DNA from: Paenibacillus sp. JJ-223
Lineage (GTDB): Bacteria; Bacillota; Bacilli; Paenibacillales; Paenibacillaceae
Length of the DNA stretch: 64,000 nucleotides
Direction: 5' to 3'
Assembly: GCF_927798175.1 (NCBI RefSeq)
Contig: NZ_CAKMMP010000013.1
Span: forward strand, 179,646-243,645
In this document: positions 60,496 to 64,000 of the stretch, piece by piece
How the letters are laid out: each line of letters begins with the position of its first letter
How positions within the stretch are numbered: the stretch's first letter is position 1
Program-made: the position numbers and the translations under genes
The notes under the pieces: generated by a model
The model's input: the letters and a program-made list of their open reading frames with translations, nothing else
Told to the model about the DNA's origin: nothing
Databases searched by the model: none

Positions 60496-61014
60496 ATGGA
60501 GCATTACATCATCGAGCATGACCGTCGTCTGCTGCAGCAAGCGCAAAGCATACAATGGCCGGAACGAATGCTTCAAGGGTACAGTGAAGCGGCCAATGAA
60601 GAAATCGTGTTTGTGAAATCAGGCAAGGGTTATACGTGTCCCTGTGTCATCGACCATTATCCGGTCCAGCTATTTACGGAGAATATTGCCACAATCATGC
60701 TTAAAGCCGAACCTGACCTTCAACGGAAACGAGTGGTCGTCATGAACCTGGAGCAGCAGAATCAAACGTTCTACGACTGGATCGCTCTGCCCAAAGTGTC
60801 TGGAATGGACCCGGAGCGAATTCGCGTTCAGGCCGGGCAAGTGACAGGGTTGGAAATGAATCTCCGGAGCTTAGAGGAAAGTTCAATCTGGTGTATTCCT
60901 TATTACCGTTCGCATCTGGTTATAGTTCGGCTGGACGTTGCAGAAAAGTTATTAAAGGCGGGAATATACGGCTTAAACATAAGACCAATTCGGATAACAG
61001 AAGGGGAAGAGTAG
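60496..61014 (+). CDS. Small cytoplasmic protein, possibly Imm11/DUF1629-like
   Basis: The 172-residue protein lacks signal and membrane segments. The C-terminal third (RSHLVIVRLDVAEKLLKAGI, YGLNIRPI) resembles the end of Imm11/DUF1629 immunity proteins. The N-terminal half has no match I recognise. GGAGAGGGAGAGGGATGGG precedes the ATG. The stop abuts the PAAR-like gene start. It could be an immunity protein, an effector adaptor or an unrelated member of the cluster. Confidence 0.55.
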   Translation: MEHYIIEHDRRLLQQAQSIQWPERMLQGYSEAANEEIVFVKSGKGYTCPCVIDHYPVQLFTENIATIMLKAEPDLQRKRVVVMNLEQQNQTFYDWIALPKVSGMDPERIRVQAGQVTGLEMNLRSLEESSIWCIPYYRSHLVIVRLDVAEKLLKAGIYGLNIRPIRITEGEE

Positions 61015-61716
61015 ATGGGGATTACAGATACCATTCTGAAAAAGGACACACGGAACAAATTGCTTGCTTCTCCTTGGAGAAGCGAGGATACCTACGTAAC
61101 TGCGGGTGCCTATATGCATTGTACGTTCGGAACCCATGAAGAGGTACTTAACAAGCTGGAGCCGAATGGAATCTATATTAACGGGAGCCCGATGCTCACG
61201 GTGGATGATTGTGTGCCGTCGACCTCCGAACCCGGAACCATTCATGGCATTCCTTTTGCAAAAATGGGGCAGGAAATCGACGGAAACTTTTATTCATTCG
61301 GTTATTGCCGGAGTGAGCTGCATCCCATGAAGCTTGCTGAAAAGATAACAGGACCGATGTCGGATCCGTCTTATATGATTGATCCTGATCCAACAGAACC
61401 TACGATGGGAAAACCCATATATCCATGCTCGCCGCAACTGATGCCCACGGCATCGGCCGCGGCTCCGACACAGGCTCCGTTTACGGCGAAGGCAGCCTTG
61501 CAGCAAAGTGCCCTGATTGCACTTCCTATGCTTGATTCGCTGGTAGATGCATTAACCGGAGCGAAAGCTCAATGGACCAACGGCAGTCCCAATGTATCCA
61601 TTCAAGGGGTACCTGCGCTCACGAGCAAGTCCTGCCTGTATTGCAAATGTGGCGGAAAGATCGGTTTGCTCACGAATGGCATGGACCCGGCTCCCCCTGA
61701 ATTTTCGGTCAGGTAA
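61015..61716 (+). CDS. DUF4280 PAAR-like protein
   Basis: The 233-residue protein is a DUF4280-type PAAR-like tip. It has YVTAGAYMHCTFGTHEEVLN, INGSPMLTVDDCVPSTSEPG and, at the C terminus, KSCLYCKCGGKIGLLTNG with the conserved Cys. A Pro/Ala-rich stretch sits in the middle. PAAR proteins cap VgrG spikes and may bind zinc. It is translated directly after the preceding gene and followed by the second VgrG after 20 nt. Confidence 0.82.
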   Translation: MGITDTILKKDTRNKLLASPWRSEDTYVTAGAYMHCTFGTHEEVLNKLEPNGIYINGSPMLTVDDCVPSTSEPGTIHGIPFAKMGQEIDGNFYSFGYCRSELHPMKLAEKITGPMSDPSYMIDPDPTEPTMGKPIYPCSPQLMPTASAAAPTQAPFTAKAALQQSALIALPMLDSLVDALTGAKAQWTNGSPNVSIQGVPALTSKSCLYCKCGGKIGLLTNGMDPAPPEFSVR

Positions 61717-61736
61717 CGGTAAAGGGGGAATGATGG

Positions 61737-64000
61737 GTGGAGGTTATTTATCAGGGAGATGGATACGAGTTAAGCTGGCCGTATAAAATTAAGGACTTGC
61801 GAAGCTTTCGGGTTGAAAGAGCGTTTAACGCACATGCGAAGTGTGTGTTTTCCGTTCGCATGAGTGAAGAAGAGGCAGAGCAATGCCTGTTGCATAGCAG
61901 CTTTAGCGACAGTCTGATTTTGCAAAAAATGACGGATTCCAGGCCGGAGAGCTGGTTTGCCGGAGGAATTACGAAGGTAGACATCCAAATGGAGGACGGA
62001 ATTCCGCTGGTGGAGGTCCATGCTCTCTCGCGGAGTTATGTGATGGATATGACACCGAAGAGCCGTTCCTACCAGAATAAACGCCTGACCTATACGGAGG
62101 CGGTTCGCCAATTGGCTGGAAGGTATCCCGGAGGGGACGCCCAGAACATGGCTACGAGCGATCAGTCATCGATCGGCGCCTTGCTGGTGCAATATGAAGA
62201 GACGGACTGGCAATTTCTCCAACGTCTTGCTGCGCGGGTAGGAACCGTGATTTTGCCGGATGTCACGATGGATGCGCCGAGGGTGTTTTTCGGTGTACCC
62301 GATTTGTCGTGGGGCACAGAGATTGTGGCCATAAGATATACGGCTTTAAAAGACAGGGAGCTGTATAAGCAGCTGAAAGCCCATGCCGAAGGAGATGACG
62401 CCAATCAACTGATCGAGTCCGATTTTGTGAGCTATCGGGTCACGACGGAGCAATTCTGCCAAGTTGGAGATGATGTTTCTTTTAAAGGACAGATCTGGGT
62501 GGTGTCCGAGTCTGTGATCAGTTATCTATCCGGCAGGTTGAGATATGAGTATTTGCTGGTCAAACGGCAAAGCTTGCGACGTAAATCCAGGCGGAATGAA
62601 CAGCTTCAGGGCAGGTCCCTGGAAGGGCGCGTCATCAAACGGGCAAACAACATGGTGAAGGTTCATCTGGATATCGACGATCAGCATGATGATCACGCCA
62701 ATTGGTGGTTTCCCTATTCGGGCGAAGGCAACAATATCTTTCACTGTTTGCCGGAGGAAGGCGCACGAATCAAAGTGTACTTCCCGAGCGGAACGGAGAA
62801 GCAGGCGATGGCCATTAACTCCGTCCGGGGCAGCAGCGAAGAGATGAAGGGCCGAACGGTTTTTCAGAAGCCGGAGACCAAAGTGTTCGAAATGCCGGGA
62901 GAAGCCCGGATGCAGCTCGGCGACGACGGAGTCCTGTTCAAGAAGGGAAGCGTCAGCCTGCATTTGGATGCGGGAAACATTAGCCTGAACGCCACGGAAG
63001 ATTTGCTGGTTGTGGCGAGTAGTCAGATTGAGGTCGGTTCGGGAAGCGACAAGGGTATGCTGGAGTCCTTCCGAATTCAGGCCGAGCAGCAGATTGTGCT
63101 GCAAACCAATGTGGACCAATATGTAGTGCTGAATGGAAACCGGGTAGGAATCCAGAGCAAAAAAGTGGATCTGCAAAAGGTCAACGTGGATTTCATGGAA
63201 CTGCTGACCGAAGAAGAACTGGAAGAATTGTATTTGGACATGCTGGCCGATGGCGAGATCATGAAAGAGGAACTGGATTTGTCGCTGCAATTACGAACGG
63301 CGGTCCAGTTAACGGATGCACAACGTGCAGACATTCGCAGCAAAGTTGCCGAGACGGCCAAAAACGATCCCAATCTGTCGGATCAGGCGAAGACATGGAT
63401 GAGCAGCAAATCGGCGGAGGAGCAAAAAAACGTCTATCAACAGAAGTACGTAAACCAGCCAGCCGCCGAGCCCGAAAAGAAAAGCAAAGAACAAAAGCAA
63501 GCGGAGCTGGAACAGCAGCAGCAGACATACGATCAGATGGATCGCGACCGCACGGCTATTCACAACTGGCAGCAGCAATCCAAGGAGATGTGGGCGAAAG
63601 AAACGGCAGCAGGGAAAACGGAAGCCGAAATTCAGGCGATGCTGCCGCCGCCTCCGGTACTGAGTACGAAGTCTTCGTCTTCTCAAGGGAACGCCGGTGG
63701 CAAACCAGGACTGATGGAACGCATCATGGATTCCACGGGGCTAGGGAATGTATTGAATCAGATGAGTCCATGGCTGGAGCAGGTAGAGCTGAATGACGTG
63801 ATTCCGCAAAAGCCGGATTATTTGAGCAAACAAACGCAAAAAACGGTATACTTATCCAGATACACATTTCAAGTATTGATCATCGACCCGCAAATGCTGA
63901 TCGCCGAGTTTAACGTTATTTTTGGCGTGGTGGCCATTATTGCGGCCATTCCGACAGGCGGAAGCTCCTTGTATTTGTTGGCTGCCGCGGATGCGGCTCT
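61737..64000 (+). CDS. VgrG-like protein with long C-terminal extension (3' end outside window)
   Basis: The frame is open from GTG 61737 to the window end (754 residues seen). AAAGGGGG lies 8 nt upstream. The N-terminal hub part carries VQYEETDWQFLQRLAARVGT. The OB-fold (about 291-365) has SLEGRVIKRANNMVKVHLDI and EEGARIKVYFPSG. Beta-helix-like repeats (about 392-487) follow. Then comes a Glu/Lys/Gln-rich, probably coiled region (about 488-635), a Pro/Ser linker and a hydrophobic stretch near the end (VIFGVVAIIAAIPTGGSSLY). The extension is unlike a plain VgrG and resembles the pre-toxin part of polymorphic toxins. The catalytic domain is expected beyond base 64000. Confidence 0.78.
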   Translation, partial: MEVIYQGDGYELSWPYKIKDLRSFRVERAFNAHAKCVFSVRMSEEEAEQCLLHSSFSDSLILQKMTDSRPESWFAGGITKVDIQMEDGIPLVEVHALSRSYVMDMTPKSRSYQNKRLTYTEAVRQLAGRYPGGDAQNMATSDQSSIGALLVQYEETDWQFLQRLAARVGTVILPDVTMDAPRVFFGVPDLSWGTEIVAIRYTALKDRELYKQLKAHAEGDDANQLIESDFVSYRVTTEQFCQVGDDVSFKGQIWVVSESVISYLSGRLRYEYLLVKRQSLRRKSRRNEQLQGRSLEGRVIKRANNMVKVHLDIDDQHDDHANWWFPYSGEGNNIFHCLPEEGARIKVYFPSGTEKQAMAINSVRGSSEEMKGRTVFQKPETKVFEMPGEARMQLGDDGVLFKKGSVSLHLDAGNISLNATEDLLVVASSQIEVGSGSDKGMLESFRIQAEQQIVLQTNVDQYVVLNGNRVGIQSKKVDLQKVNVDFMELLTEEELEELYLDMLADGEIMKEELDLSLQLRTAVQLTDAQRADIRSKVAETAKNDPNLSDQAKTWMSSKSAEEQKNVYQQKYVNQPAAEPEKKSKEQKQAELEQQQQTYDQMDRDRTAIHNWQQQSKEMWAKETAAGKTEAEIQAMLPPPPVLSTKSSSSQGNAGGKPGLMERIMDSTGLGNVLNQMSPWLEQVELNDVIPQKPDYLSKQTQKTVYLSRYTFQVLIIDPQMLIAEFNVIFGVVAIIAAIPTGGSSLYLLAAADAA

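Noticed and set aside
57727..64000. Prophage tail module
   Set aside because: No capsid, terminase, portal, holin, tape-measure or integrase gene is visible; pentapeptide and DUF4280 genes argue for an injection or toxin system. Not fully excluded since the window ends inside the cluster.
1..64000. CRISPR arrays, tRNA, rRNA, IS elements
   Set aside because: No regularly spaced short repeats, cloverleaf sequence, rRNA signature or transposase-like protein was found.

Overview
The window looks like a chromosome segment of a Paenibacillus-type Firmicute. Evidence is moderate G+C with strong AGGAGG-type ribosome binding sites, frequent TTG/GTG starts and many U-tailed hairpin terminators. Close look-alikes of Bacillus proteins also occur (BdhA, YkpA/YbiT, YdgI, YeeI/YebC, CysJI, RhaEW, RNase J), with an S-layer-anchored glycosidase and a Bce-type antibiotic-sensing module. 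No rRNA, tRNA, CRISPR array, insertion sequence or recognisable prophage was seen. The species assignment is inference.

Layout. 1-3.1 kb: divergent LacI-family regulator (cut by the window edge) and butanediol dehydrogenase, sharing two near-identical operators, then a secreted seven-repeat beta-propeller protein. 3.4-9.9 kb: a GH3 lipoprotein and a BceRS-BceAB-type four-gene module. 10.5-24.2 kb: housekeeping and accessory genes (AI-2E permease, Asp23 protein, AraC regulator/aldo-keto reductase, acyl-CoA synthetase, M29 aminopeptidase, nitroreductase, VanY-type carboxypeptidase, SET protein, ABC-F ATPase). 24.3-29.9 kb: a 1,740-residue SLH-anchored GH43 enzyme behind a promoter, two cre/LacI-type operators and an attenuator-like hairpin. 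30.1-33.7 kb: sulfite reductase CysJI. 34-39.4 kb: SDR, YebC, DinB, an operon of two DUF606 transporters around a Crp-type regulator, and a Nif3-like protein. 39.6-44.8 kb: a tight three-gene operon, TerB_N protein - BrxD-like ATPase - Lhr/BrxHI-like helicase, a candidate DNA-processing or defence module. 44.8-46.1 kb: a purine-riboswitch-like leader with terminator ahead of an EamA transporter. 46.2-57.5 kb: cupredoxin, epimerase/esterase pair, GH35 beta-galactosidase, YoaP-like acetyltransferase, rhamnose genes rhaEW-rhaA, RNase J. 57.6-64 kb: an accessory cluster with an AT-rich leader that encodes two VgrG-like spike proteins, a pentapeptide-repeat protein, a small possible immunity protein and a DUF4280 PAAR-like tip. 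The second VgrG continues past the window into what looks like a pre-toxin region.

The most noteworthy items are (i) the VgrG/PAAR-like/pentapeptide cluster in a Gram-positive genome, (ii) the TerB_N-BrxD-helicase operon, (iii) the variant purine-type aptamer that overlaps its terminator, and (iv) a roughly 200-nt intergenic repeat with conserved hairpins. That repeat is present in two full and two partial copies, three of them just upstream of a co-oriented gene.
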